From NCBI RefSeq assembly GCF_003473485.1, contig NC_053047.1, positions 1,565,001-1,629,000 of the forward strand: a DNA stretch of 64,000 bases, written 5' to 3'. This document shows, one piece after another, positions 13,435 to 24,671 of this stretch (position 1 is its first letter; the number at the start of each line of letters is the position of its first letter). The DNA comes from Medicago truncatula (lineage: Eukaryota > Streptophyta > Magnoliopsida > Fabales > Fabaceae). The notes below the pieces were generated by a model, which did not search any database, had not been told where the DNA came from, and saw only the letters and a program-made list of their open reading frames with translations. Both the position numbers and the translations under genes were made by a program.

Positions 13435-13925
13435 AAATATTTGGGACTTCCTTCTACGATGATGGGGAGGAATAAAAAAGGCTATTTTAACTTACCTAAA
13501 GAGATCAAGGTTTCTTTCAAAAGCAAGTAAATATGTGCTAATTAAATCAATCACTCAAGTTATACCTTCATATTGTATGAATTATTTTCTTATTCCGAAT
13601 TCTTTTCTAGAAGAAATTAAGAGGATTTTAGACTCCTTCTATTGGGGTTTGAAGAAAAATGGGGCATCAATTGGCTAAAATGGGATAAGATGAAAATGGC
13701 TTGAGCTTTTGGGATCTCGAAGGGTTTACCCTTACCATATTGGGCAAACAAGGATGGAAGGTTCTCACAAAATCTTCCCCTATTTTTTACTAGAGTTCTC
13801 AAAGTAAAATATTACCCTTAAAATGATATTTTGGCCGCCAAACTCACCCATAATCCAAGCTACACTTGAAAGAGATTATGGAGCACTACTCCATTGTTAG
13901 CACTTGGTTATAGGTGTAGAATCAA
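13435..13925 (+). pseudogene. LINE (L1-type) ORF2 relic
   Basis: Translating the plus strand with frame changes gives pieces typical of the region after the reverse transcriptase in plant LINE ORF2: SKYVLIKSITQ, IKRILDSFYWG, LGKQGWKVLTKSS and KVKYYP followed by HNPSYT. Stops and frameshifts break the frame, so it is dead. No poly(A) tail or target duplication was found. Confidence 0.75.
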
Positions 13926-14112
13926 AGATGAAAGAGATATTAATGTGTATTATGATCATAACGAGTCAAATGCAATTGCTCGTGAAATTTAAATAAGTCA
14001 AACTCGAGTTAAATAAAATGTTTGTTTTAAATTTGAGTTAAGCTTCAAGCTAGATCAATTATTATCGAGTACTTTTAATTTCAGACGAGTTCGAGTCGAC
14101 TCATTTCCAATC

Positions 14113-14290
14113 CTAAACACAATTAAGATAGTTGGATTTTATTCGTATTAGTTGATTGTTAGTTAGAATTTTCTTTTAAAAGAGGATTGGTTAGAATTAG
14201 TTACTCAATTAGTTAGTTTAGTTGAACGCTATAAATAGAAGTATTATGTACACAAATCACCATCTTTTCATCAATATAATTTCCAATAAA
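14113..14290 (+). mobile_element. Copia-like LTR fragment
   Basis: A run of ttagttag motifs is followed by a TATA-like ctataaatag (14230) and tttcatcaatataatttc, an arrangement typical of legume Ty1-copia LTR promoter regions. A related copy is at 60018-60165. Only part of an LTR is present and there is no internal coding region. Confidence 0.45.
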
Positions 14291-14473
14291 TTTTACTTTC
14301 ATTTGAGCTATAAAGTTCTTTTATCTCTTTTTTTTCTCCTAATACTTCAATATTCTAATAGTCACAACAAACGTGAGTCTGACATAACCAATATAAACAT
14401 TTACATTCAAACACATAAGCTCCAAAATGTGGACTCAAACACATAATTAGCCTATTTATACTATAACTACAGC

Positions 14474-14677
14474 CTAGACAGCTGAATCTGAATCATGATT
14501 AGCATCATCATTCTTATTTTCTCCCTTGCACCAAAAATAAACATATAATATGAGCTGAACAAAACCTGAGATTGCTCCAATACCATTGCTGACCTAAAAT
14601 ATTCAATACCAATGTATATTAATTAACAATGGGTTAATTAAAAATATTCCATCCAATTGAACTACAATTATCAACTC

Positions 14678-14740
<63 letters not shown>

Positions 14741-16703
14741 ATTACCAGGAGATAAATGTCGAAGGGGTTGATGAGAGCATATGTTGTCCAACACAATCCA
14801 TTAAGAAAGATAGCCAGAGAGGGCAAGAATGGCATGTATTTCACACTCTTTGTTTTTATAACATTTTCCTGTTCATTATATGTAACATAACATAAAAATT
14901 AGTTTGGAGTGAAATTATACTTTACAAATAAGAGTTTAATTATTACTCAAAAAAAACGATTTAATTTATGTGTAAATCTAATACGCACTGTTAAAAAATG
15001 GTCCAAAGGTGGACTAATATCAACTTTAGAAAAAAAAATATAACAATAAAAAATGGAGAGCATATGTAATATTTTATTAAAATAGAAAATTTATCTTTAG
15101 ACTGAATCCATATTAGATGTCCTTTTAATTTATTTTCAACAATTAATCGTGTAAAATTTTTTTACACAAATATTTAATCAAATCTCACCTTTAAGATATA
15201 TAAGATAAGATATTATTTTCCAAAATACCAATGAAAATATATCTATGAAGTAATATGTGATTGAATGTAGGTGTAAATTCTTTTTTTATTTATTTTTTTG
15301 AAAAACAATTTTTCATTTTTAAAGGATAGAAATTATATTCTTTAATAAACTTCAACTCCTAATTTTTTTGACAAAACTTCAATTCATAATTGAATAAAAA
15401 TTTATGACTATACATAATATATAAAATTAAGAATGGGATATAGAAGTTTACTTACCATCACGGCAAGAGGAGAGACATACATTATTACGTTCAAGAAATT
15501 AAAAATAATACCAACCACTAAAGACCTCTTGTTAGTGTCATCTAGTGTAAACATTGTTACAAGAACGACGAAGCCAAAGAAAAAAGCCTTATTAATGAGA
15601 AGTTCCTGAAATTAGGGTAAAATAATAGTGAGTATAGAGAAGAATAGGAATGGCTAAATTATCAAAAATCCTATCAACTCTTAAACATTCAATCAAGCAA
15701 CTTCGTTTTTGTTGGGACTTCAAATTAGTTAGGTAATCGGGAAAATTATTATAACTCTAAGTGACACTGTTAATTGTCATTGTAAATTATGACTGATGAG
15801 ATTTAAACTTTGTCTTATGTTACAATGGTAAATCCTATACGGCCAAATTAACCCAATGGAGTAACCTGCCTTGGAACTCGAGAGGTCGACCTGGTGCTCT
15901 CAGTCTCAGGTTTGATTCTCATAGAATTAAAAAAATGTGTTAGCCAACCTTTACTTGATCCCTCAGCAAGCGGGTATTAGTTTTACGTTGTTTGCATGGG
16001 AACACTCCGTGAGTAGCCAACTATTGTCCTAAATTAATTCAATAAATTTTCATGCATTGATGCATGGCATGCACATAACCATAGTGAAAGTATATACGTA
16101 CTCTTCCTTCGTTGTTGGCACATATATAAAATATGGTAATATAGAAGAATCCCAAAACAAGTCCAATAACATTGATTATATCAAATGAAAAATTTAATCC
16201 AATGACATTGGCGACGACCAAAATTCTGTCTGGGTGCACAAAAGGCAATCCATGGAATACCCAAAATGCACAATTCAACACAATTGCTATGTATGTATCA
16301 GACTTGAACTCCTCCACATCCCTTTTCTTTATAATTTTAACCAAAGTTGGACTACAATAATATTCAAATAATTAGTAACCATTAGCTTTATGATACACAT
16401 ATATAATTTCAAGAAAACAAAGTAAACATAGAAAGAGAGTTTAATTACATTGGTGAGAGCAACAATCCGAAATAGATAACATTTCCTGCATTGAAATTTG
16501 ATACAAAACATTGATTAAAAAATGTCAAAAGGAAAATTTTCATGCATGAATCAATTAACATAAAAAGTTAAAATTATTCTTCATGCATGCAAAAATCGAT
16601 TAACATAAAAAGTTAATTATTCTTCATATGCATGAATTGATTATAATGCCAACAAAATACCTATAAGGCCAACAACGTCACGAACTATTAAAGCGTTCAC
16701 CAT
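14474..16703 (-). CDS. SWEET: SWEET bidirectional sugar transporter (copy A)
   Basis: Six exons (16661-16703, 16449-16485, 16102-16351, 15456-15605, 14746-14868, 14474-14593) join to 240 residues. SWEETs carry seven membrane segments as two MtN3/PQ-loop repeats and let sugars move down their gradient. Here repeat 1 includes [16 protein letters not shown] and repeat 2 includes [18 protein letters not shown]; the tail is acidic and short. The sequences resemble clade II (SWEET4-8), which mostly move hexoses; that is inference. Compared with copies B-D, exon 3 is 33 nt longer through an in-frame tandem duplication ([12 protein letters not shown] followed by NVIGLVLG), and exon 4 is 12 nt shorter, losing part of the KKLLLYLL start. 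It is the most divergent copy, and a long AT microsatellite starts 10 bp past the exon 5 donor. Transport activity is therefore uncertain although the frame is intact. Confidence 0.85.
14680..14739. repeat. (AT)n microsatellite
   Basis: About 28 uninterrupted TA dinucleotides lie in intron 5 of SWEET copy A, just downstream (minus strand) of the exon 5 donor at 14745. This would be a highly variable marker. Confidence 0.95.
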
Positions 16704-17520
16704 TTTTTTTTTTTTTTTGGTACAAATAATACAAAATAGATTACGTCTTGTCAACGATGACGAAGAATATATATATTTTTGTTGAAACTTGGTATCCGAC
16801 TCAAAACCGAAGAATATTGAAACAAGTGATGATTATATAGAGGTTTTTTCCCCATATTTTTATTTTGTTTAAAGAACTATACTAAATAAACTAATTATGT
16901 TACAACAATAAAGAACAATAAAACTAATTAATCAAGAACTCAACTTAATAAAAACACCACGAAAACATTATATTACAACTGAAAAGAACAACCTCGAGAT
17001 GGGTAAGACCCAACTCCCAGTTATAAGCCATGTTTATAATTATCTTTAAAATATGTTGTTTGTTTTTGAAAAATAGTAATTTTTTGTGATCATCATCACA
17101 TATTTACTTTTTGGTTTTAACTTGTTTTTGTTTTTGTAAAACCTGTATGTATAATTGGAATTTTAGTTGCTTTTTTATTTTTTTCATAAACTCTTTAAGA
17201 TAATTTACAAAAACAGCTTATATAAAAGAAAAAAAACACTAATTTCATATATATATATACACACCCAATTTTTTTTTAAATAAGGGCTTATATATAAACA
17301 TGTATATCAAATTCGAGTTAAATTGCATGCAAAGTTTGATCTACGGTTGATTTGATTCGAGTGGAATCACAACTAACTCGTCAAACTCGGTTAGATATAG
17401 ACAAATTTACCAATTTACACCTTTTTAAAAATTAACCTCAAATCTCAATTATTACTCAACTCGTGATGCTTAGACAAGTTTTAAACAAGTCTATTGAATC
17501 TATTTCTTTTCCCATAATTT
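16704..17520. other. Intergenic upstream of SWEET copy A
   Basis: Promoter side of the minus-strand SWEET gene. No gene was recognised. The piece 17300-17400 shares gagttcgagt/aactcg-type words with 13965-14110, suggesting an old dispersed repeat. Confidence 0.4.
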
Positions 17521-17645
17521 TATCATTTCTTCAACTTGCTGAAACGGTGCAGTGGATTATCTATTGGAGAGATGCATATAGAACTCTACAAAAGAAAAAC
17601 ATCACACACTCATGACAATGTTGTACAAAATACATTACATTTATT
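17521..17645 (-). pseudogene. Duplicated fragment of the centrin gene (exon 5 edge plus intron 4)
   Basis: This stretch aligns base for base with few differences to 19961-20085 of the centrin gene below: both contain cagtggattat, gcatatagaact and tgacaatgt in the same order. It carries the first 18 bases of centrin exon 5 and the adjoining intron 4. It cannot encode anything. It lies about 2.4 kb from its source in the same orientation, on the 3' side of the gene. Confidence 0.85.
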
Positions 17646-18155
17646 GTATTAAAGATACTTTGTGGATTTGGTTTGTTCATTGGGAGGGTAGGAGGACTGA
17701 TCTTAGTTATTCACAATGGTGCTGCTTTGGGAAGAAAGAAAAAAAAAATCGACTTTCGTATTTGATCTTGAGCCCTTTGGGAAATGGATATATGTTCCTA
17801 GTTGTTGTGTTGTGCCTATTGAAAATTTATAATTGAGATACTATAGTTACTATATCATTATTTGGTATGGTTGACATGTCTCTATTCAATTGTTACCACT
17901 AGGGAAGGTTGAAATAGGGTAATTTGTTTAGGGAATAAATTGGTGCATTGTTGATAGGGATACCTTGAATGCATACATCAATGATCATAGATAACACAAT
18001 CTGATAACATTGGGTTAATATTTCTTATCAAAATAAATAACATTTGATTCATCATTCCTACAATTTGCACAAAGCACAAGTACAACTTCATCTTATTTTT
18101 CTATAAATAGAGTGAAGCCAAACAAAGGTAGATTACTCCATGTACATATGACTGA
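17646..18155. other. Intergenic, 3' of the centrin gene
   Basis: No coding frame of substance was found. It probably includes the centrin 3' UTR near its right edge. Confidence 0.4.
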
Positions 18156-20953
18156 CTAGTGACGGAAGCTTGTTCGGTTCATCATCATTATGAATTCCTC
18201 CGGATCAACCTCTCGATCATCTGCATGTTGTAAAACCAAAAATTTTGCGTAAAAATATCTCACATGCATTGGAAGAAATTACCAAGAATCAAATATAGGC
18301 AGTGCAAAAATATGAGAAAATCTACAGTTAAAAAAGAATGTAAAGTTTTATATCGCACACTTAACATTTATATTACAAAATTTATCATACAGCAAACATG
18401 GACTGCAACTAAGGTGGACAGTCTTATAGGTGGTCTACAATGGACTGTAATTTCTAACTGCTACATTAATCTTTAAATTGCAGTTCGACTAAACCTAACT
18501 GTGGATGCTCTTCATGGTGCCGACGGAGGAAAGGCCATAGCAATTCTCGGTGGTCATTTGGTGGTTTTAGGTAAAAATTAAGTGTGGAGGGGTGCACAGT
18601 GTGAGATATAGAGTGATTTAAGGTTGTAGCTGTTGCTAGCAAACAAGAGAATAGTATAACATGTTGAACTCTCCGTAAGAACTATGAAACCGATGCAACA
18701 CTTTAGTTTTGAAATAACAAACTACTCTTTTTTCAATAAATACTGCTGTATATACAACTTAAATAGTTTATTCAAGTATATTCAAAATATGATCCACCCA
18801 TATGCCTCCTTACCCTTCCTTTACATATTGACTAACATCAGGTACAAACAAACAATCACAACAAACTCCTATATAATCATTCAAAAATACCCCTAGGTCC
18901 GCCATTGCCGGAACATCTTCACCAGACCCATAGGATGAGACCGGTGCACGAGTATTCGCATCCATGGTTAAACGGTAACCCTACATCCTCACTAACACTA
19001 ACTCTCAAATTGTCAGAGTAACTGACTAGTGACTATTGACCAACTAATTAGCACCCTATTCTGCCTTGTTAGCCAGCTGTGGCTCATGTCCAACACCACA
19101 TCATGTGTTTTGTACCCAAAAAAGTGTAAATGCCAGGTGATATGGTTGTAAACCTGTTATTCACTAATCTTTAACTCAGTTTTCTCCATTTACCTTTGTT
19201 TTCCACTGCTCACATATGTATACACTTGGCAGTAGTGGGTTTCATTTCAGACCGAAGATATTGACCAAAACTGTTATCCTTAAATGAGGGAAGGGAGCCG
19301 ATAAAAAGATATAATTTCAAATAAACAAGAGCACAAAGGCAAAGGAAGTCACTATTTCCTACACAATGGCTCTGCTAACAAAAAACTAATTATGGTAAAA
19401 AGCAACGTCAAGCACGAAAACTAAAAACAAGATCAGTGCATGCTTTACTTTCAAAGCAGAAAAATACAGGTTTTAAGTTCAAAGTAATGACAGTATATTC
19501 ATATACAAACAAAACTATGTGTGCATAACCTAAAGCAAAAATATCTCCACCCAGTTCACTACATAATGCAATACAAATAAACTATGTCAGATGTACAGGT
19601 TTTACTAAAAAAAAAGAGCTACCGAGGATATGACTGTGGTAACTTACTATTTTGGTCAGCTTCTTCAACCATCACTTGAATCTCTCTATCAGTGAAATTT
19701 TCACCAAGCTCTTTTGCAATGCGCTTGATGTCTGTTACAGATATCTTACCCTGCAATGACCACAAATATGCAGTGAGAATCAAGAAGAAACAAAACTAAT
19801 GATGTATAGGAATGACGATCTTCACATTTTTGTCTTGATCAATGATATGGAAAGCTTTCATGAGCTCCTCTTTAGTGTCCCTTTCTCCTATTTTGGCCGT
19901 CATCATGTGCTCAAATTCATCATAGTCGATTGCTCCACTTCCATCCTTGTCCACATCTGCTATCATTTGCTCAATTTGCTGAAATGGCACAGTGGATTAT
20001 GTATTAGAGAAAGGCATATAGAACTATAACAAAGAATGGTATCACAAAATCCTGACAATGTAGTACATAATTCATTGTTATTCTACAATCACATTTTATC
20101 AGCCACTGAATTCCTATCTCCGAATAAGGAGAAGAACAACCAAAGCTAAATGCTAAAACAATAAAAGAGGAGGGGTAGGGAAAGTTTAACTTCAATCGTA
20201 TGAAAAATGAATGAATGTACTATGATATTATATAATACCTCTTCTGTCATCTCAAATCCAAGGGCCCTGCAAAGATAAGATGTATGTTATGAAAACAACA
20301 TAGAAAATTAATTAATATGACAAACATTTTTGACCTTATGAATAAAAACAATACCTCATGGCAACATTCAGCTCCTTAGCATCAATAGTACCTAAAAATC
20401 ATCAAAGTCAAAGTATTAGCATAAAGGGGAAATAATATTATTGACTATATTGTGACTTTGATGGTAAAGTGAATTTATAATACCTGAGCCATCAGTATCG
20501 AATAACTCAAAAGCTTCCTTGATCTCCTGTCTCTTCTGAGGCGTCAAGTGGTGTCGAGCTCTTTGTTTATTGTTGAACCTCCTGGACTCCCCTCTAAGTA
20601 TAGATGACTAATACGGAAATTGCATGTCAAAAGAGAGTCAATGATTGTTTCATGAATTTTTTTCTCAACCATTTATGTGATACAATCAAATAACAGGAAC
20701 CTACTCATATAGAGAGATACTAAAAAGTAATAGTTTGGAAATTTTAATAATGAAAAAAGAGTTAAAAAAAACAAAAGACGCACAAGAAATACAAGCAACT
20801 CAGAGTGGTGAGACATTAGATTAAAAATGTTGATCAAGAATAATGTAGAAAATTAATTGAATCAAGTAGTGGATAAGATTAACAGTTAGTTATAAAATTC
20901 GAAAGGGAATTGTTGAGACAAAGGAAAGATTAGAGAAGAGGGCATCATACCAT
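18156..20953 (-). CDS. Centrin (EF-hand calcium-binding protein)
   Basis: Seven coding exons (20951-20953, 20484-20607, 20355-20391, 20239-20266, 19826-19978, 19648-19750, 18156-18220) give 170 residues. Centrins bind Ca2+ and act at microtubule-organising sites, in the TREX-2 mRNA export complex and in nucleotide-excision repair. EF-hand loops are DTDGSGTIDAKE (38-49), [12 protein letters not shown] (74-85), DQDKNGKISVTD (111-122) and [12 protein letters not shown] (147-158). The run [13 protein letters not shown] is diagnostic of centrin rather than calmodulin. The first coding exon contains only the ATG, followed by a gtatga donor and then a TCATCTATA acceptor exon giving MSSIL. Loop 4 has Arg where the turn Gly is expected (position 6). 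The intron before the last exon is 1.4 kb and repeat-rich. The very small first exon and the last exon are the least certain parts. Confidence 0.88.
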
Positions 20954-22088
20954 TGTTGTTTGAGCTGGGGCACCAATTCACAACCACAATTGGCAATAAA
21001 TTTAAACCTACAAAAACATAGTACCTTATCAATTTTAAGAAATAACATTGCAGGAATAGAAGATATTGGTCAATTACAACTTTCTTTTCAATAAAAAACA
21101 ACATCAAACATCTAAACATCTTTAACCGCTCCTCAAACTGAAGGAGAAGATGGAGTTGAACTAGTGATATCAGATTCTGATTTCACCGAGAGCATCATGA
21201 CTTATGTATATTTGATATTTGAAATGTTGGCCGATATATTATAATGTACACTTGAAGTGCGTATGTATGCAGATGCAATGCATAGAGAACAAATTGAATG
21301 ACACCCAGGCAAAAAATTTGACAATTGACGCAAATGTACTACTTGCTAGAACTAGACAACAGTCTTGACAACTTGTGCCACTGAATTCATGAGATGAAGT
21401 AGTGTATATGTGTATATCAGCAAAAAAGAACAGGTAGTAAGAAACTCAAAGAAATGGCAACGAATGAGATAATGGGTTTTTCAATAGGCATGATATAATG
21501 AGAATTGAGAGTGGAGACACAAGCACACACAACTCAAGCTGTGCGTCAGTCTTAGAGAATCAAAATTTGATATCCCTAGTACAAAATTTTCATGTGAAAG
21601 GGTTCATATCCCGTTTTATTTATATCTTATTCGCAAGAATGGTTTCTAAAGAAAAAGCTTAGGTGCATTCCTTAGTTAAGAAGCATACAAAAAATGCATA
21701 ATTTTCTCAAAGTTTGTTATTATCACAAAAAAATGTCTTTTAAGTTAAGAATCATACGAAAAACACCTACAGAAATGCACCTAAGTTTTGTTCGGGTTCT
21801 AAAACACAACATGGTGGTGCAAATGTAACTAAATGACAAAAAGCTGAGTTTTTTAATCTGAATCCAATAAAGTAGTTTCAGCATTGTTAAATTGCTGTTC
21901 TATTAAAGATAAAAAAATGTTTAAGGACTACAACAAACACATAAGAGCCATTCAGTAGTGCATGCAACATGAGTGACAAAAACATGGTAAAGTTCCTAAA
22001 ATCCCACATAATACTGTTTGTGCCCGATTGCTAATTTCACATAACCCTAAAATTGGAAGTATATTTCTTATCCTTTACACGTATACAT

Positions 22089-22262
22089 CAACAACAACCA
22101 AGCCTTATCGCACCAAGTGAGTCGGCTACATGAAACAAACACTGCCATAATGTTCTATCATATCCCTACCCAACTCATTAATCTCTAGATCCTTCTTAAT
22201 AGTTTCTCTTATAACTTTTTTAGGTCTTCCTCTTCGGCTCTGCCTCTAGTGATTTGCTACCT
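22089..22262 (-). mobile_element. RTE-type LINE 3' end fragment
   Basis: On the plus strand it begins caacaacaaccaagccttat followed by gcaccaagtgagtcggctac. Read on the minus strand this is the terminal ..GTGCGATAAGGCTTGGTTGTTG.. of plant RTE-type non-LTR elements, which end in short TTG repeats rather than poly(A). Only the last 170 bases are present. A diverged relative lies at 54506-54656. Confidence 0.65.
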
Positions 22263-22394
22263 ATGAAGCACGGATACAGACACAGACACCGAACACGACA
22301 CATACACTAACACGCCGACACAACTAATAATTTGAAAAAATCACGTAATTCAGTGTAATTACAAGTGTCGAATTGAATATGCTCAGGCGAATAT
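22263..22394. repeat. Dispersed 'cggatacagacacagacacc' repeat
   Basis: This segment shares gacac-rich left sequence and the block cagtgtaattacaagtgtcg with 40858-41012 (inside SWEET copy D), and a weaker version with 34140-34265. It is probably a small non-autonomous transposon; the ends are not clear here. Confidence 0.55.
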
Positions 22395-23048
22395 ACAAAC
22401 GCCTTGTTTAGAGTGACTTATTTGAGTTTATCTATTGGTATAAGTTTTGTGAGACCGTTCAAGAGTACTTATGAAAACAACTAAAGAAATCTTGGTAAGT
22501 TGTTTTCGGCTTATTTTCTTACATTCTTAAACAAAATCACATTTCACAATTGTAATTTTTCTTTCATTGATTATGATTGTTTTTTAATTGATTAGATGAT
22601 TTAATCTCATTTCACAATGATTATACAAATTACCAAATTATTCAATTCTAATACAAAATCAATCAATAAGAAAAAGAAAAAAGGAACAACACATAATAGT
22701 CTTCAAATCTTATATCATTGAAGAATAATAAGCGTGAATTAACAGAACTAGTAACGAAATCATGGGTGACAAGGTATGAATCGAAAGAGAAATTAGAAAG
22801 AAACATTAGAAGGTTACCGGAGATAAGGATTCCGTCGCCGGAGATTGCCGGAGATATGAGATTTGCGTCGCCGGAGAGATAAAGGAGTTGAGGGTTCGCG
22901 TCAAGTTTAGGGAAAACATTTTAATATTTTGAGTTTAAAAGAAAGAATTAAGAGATTCTATCCAAAAAAAAAAAAAAAGAAGAATTAAGAGATTATTTTT
23001 AAAGATTTTTTTTAAAAATATGAAGCTATTTTTGTTTACTTTCGTACA

Positions 23049-23885
23049 ATTTTTTTTTTTTTTTTTTCAAAAGTCAAAATGAAATTATATGACAATGCAG
23101 TGCCTAAAGCACAAGGTGTGCCATAGAGACTACTACAAGAACCAAGAGTTACAACAAAACAACCAATCCAACAGAGCTACATGAGCCTATACCCAAACAC
23201 ACAAGAGGACATGACCACCACTGTTGAGTACCAAACACAAAAGTAAAGTAGTTATTTTTAGCTTTCAACCAAGCTAAGGACAACAATTTGACCTTGTCTA
23301 ACAAACGGGGAATGAGAGTTATTACATTATTAAACAGACGATTATTTCGTTCATTCCACACAACCCAGGCACAGAGAAGCCAAATAAGTTGCATAAAAGA
23401 ACGTCTAGCACCACCTGTCAAATAAGTAAACTGAAGAAAATGGTCAGATAAATTATCAGCATCCACCCCCGAGCAACCAATCCAATCACGCACCATATGT
23501 CAAAGCGAACCAAAAGTGTTACACAACAAAAAGAGATGTTGGGCCGTTTCCGAATGACCGCAACCAGCGACACATAAGGACATGTCATTCGATAACACCC
23601 GTCGAGCAATCAAATTAGTCTTTGTCGGTAAACGATCTTGGAGGAGTCTCCAAGCAAAAACTGAAATCTTCAAGGGAACCTGTTTGTACCACACCAACTC
23701 CGCAACAGTAGTCGCACCAGAGTGATCCTGAGAGGTTAGCACATGATAAGCACCACTAATAGTGTATCCATTTGACGGAGTAGGAAGCCAAACCAATCTA
23801 TCTGAAACATTCGGAAATAATAGAACATCAAGAAGTAAAGCCCTACACTCCGCTAACATCTCCACCTCCATATTTAAGGTTCAAA
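23049..23885 (-). pseudogene. 5'-truncated LINE (ORF2 C-terminus with zinc-binding domain)
   Basis: A T-run at about 23049-23067 is the poly(A) tail of a minus-strand insertion. The frame from 23871 down to 23149 encodes the C-terminal part of a plant LINE ORF2: the zinc-binding region (VPLKISVFAWRLLQDRLPTK, CGHSETAQHLFLLC) and the later WVVWNERNNRLF. It is one continuous frame broken by a single TGA at 23502-23500 where Trp is expected (TTTGGTTCGCTTTGACAT), so the insertion is fairly young. The 5' break is near 23880. I could not find a convincing target-site duplication. Confidence 0.85.
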
Positions 23886-24671
23886 CTCCAGCCACGCATA
23901 CATTATACAATATTATATTAATTGAGCTAAAAAAAATCTATAATGTTTTTCAAAAAGTTTGATTTTTCTTTTAGGGGCAAAAGTTTGATTATGTTGCTAC
24001 AAAACTTTTGATCAATTTTATCCTGTACTTCACTTTTTTCGTAATTTTATCACTTTAACAAATAAAATAATGTTTACAAAAAATTAAATAATTGAGTTTT
24101 TATACTATAAAAGGGGTAATGTTTAAATGGTTGGCAAGACAAAATTAATTGGTGATTTTTTTTTGAAGGAAAATTAATTGGTGATTATATTTATCAAACG
24201 AGAAGGATGTATCAAAATACTCAATACTCCTACAAAAGGTGGGTATCTGACCAAAAGGAAATTGAATAAGAATTAGAAACCTAATAGGACAAATCAACGT
24301 TTGAATTCTGAATGTGAGAAGCAACCATTTAATACTTCACACTCTTCAAATAACTTTACTTTCCATCAAGGAAACATATACAAGATTGTTAGTTATATCC
24401 AACAAAACCTTGTAATACAAGATTGTTTAACAATGTATAATATGCTTATAAGAAGTTGCTTGGGATATATATCTAAAAAATGTGAATCATGGTTCTGAAA
24501 AATTATCTATAAATTCAATGAAACTTGAAAAGTAAAGAATAGCCAATCCTTCTCAATTATATGCATGTCTAACATGCATATTGTAAAAGAAATCACCTAG
24601 ATAAAACCTCTAATAAAATTTGTAATGTCATCCTAATTTGAAAATTGAAAAAAAGAAGTGCCATAATCAGA
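23886..24671. other. Intergenic, 3' of SWEET copy B
   Basis: No gene recognised. The right part (about 24520-24671) resembles 34900-35093, 3' of SWEET copy C, consistent with the duplication of this whole unit. Confidence 0.5.

Larger units (their letters stand above)
20954..22905 (-). promoter_or_regulatory. Probable centrin 5' UTR exons and leader intron
   Basis: A GC-richer segment at about 22818-22905 reads on the minus strand as a leader with repeated tctccggcgac words and ends in a good donor (ctccg followed by gtaacc at 22817). An acceptor, tttttgtag, lies near 21006 and leads into the short exon with the ATG at 20953. A 1.8-kb leader intron is therefore likely. Transposon debris (22089-22262, 22263-22394) lies within it. 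This is inferred from splice signals only. Confidence 0.45.

Noticed and set aside
14603-14794. Minus-strand frame with a long Ile-Tyr repeat
   Set aside because: It is translation of the (AT)n microsatellite plus SWEET A exon 5 in the wrong frame.
15860-16020. SINE-like head in SWEET A intron 3
   Set aside because: It has a B-box-like ggtttgattctc, but the A box and a duplication are not clear.
19796-19990. 64-residue EF-hand protein ending [10 protein letters not shown]
   Set aside because: It is centrin exon 5 read through both intron borders.
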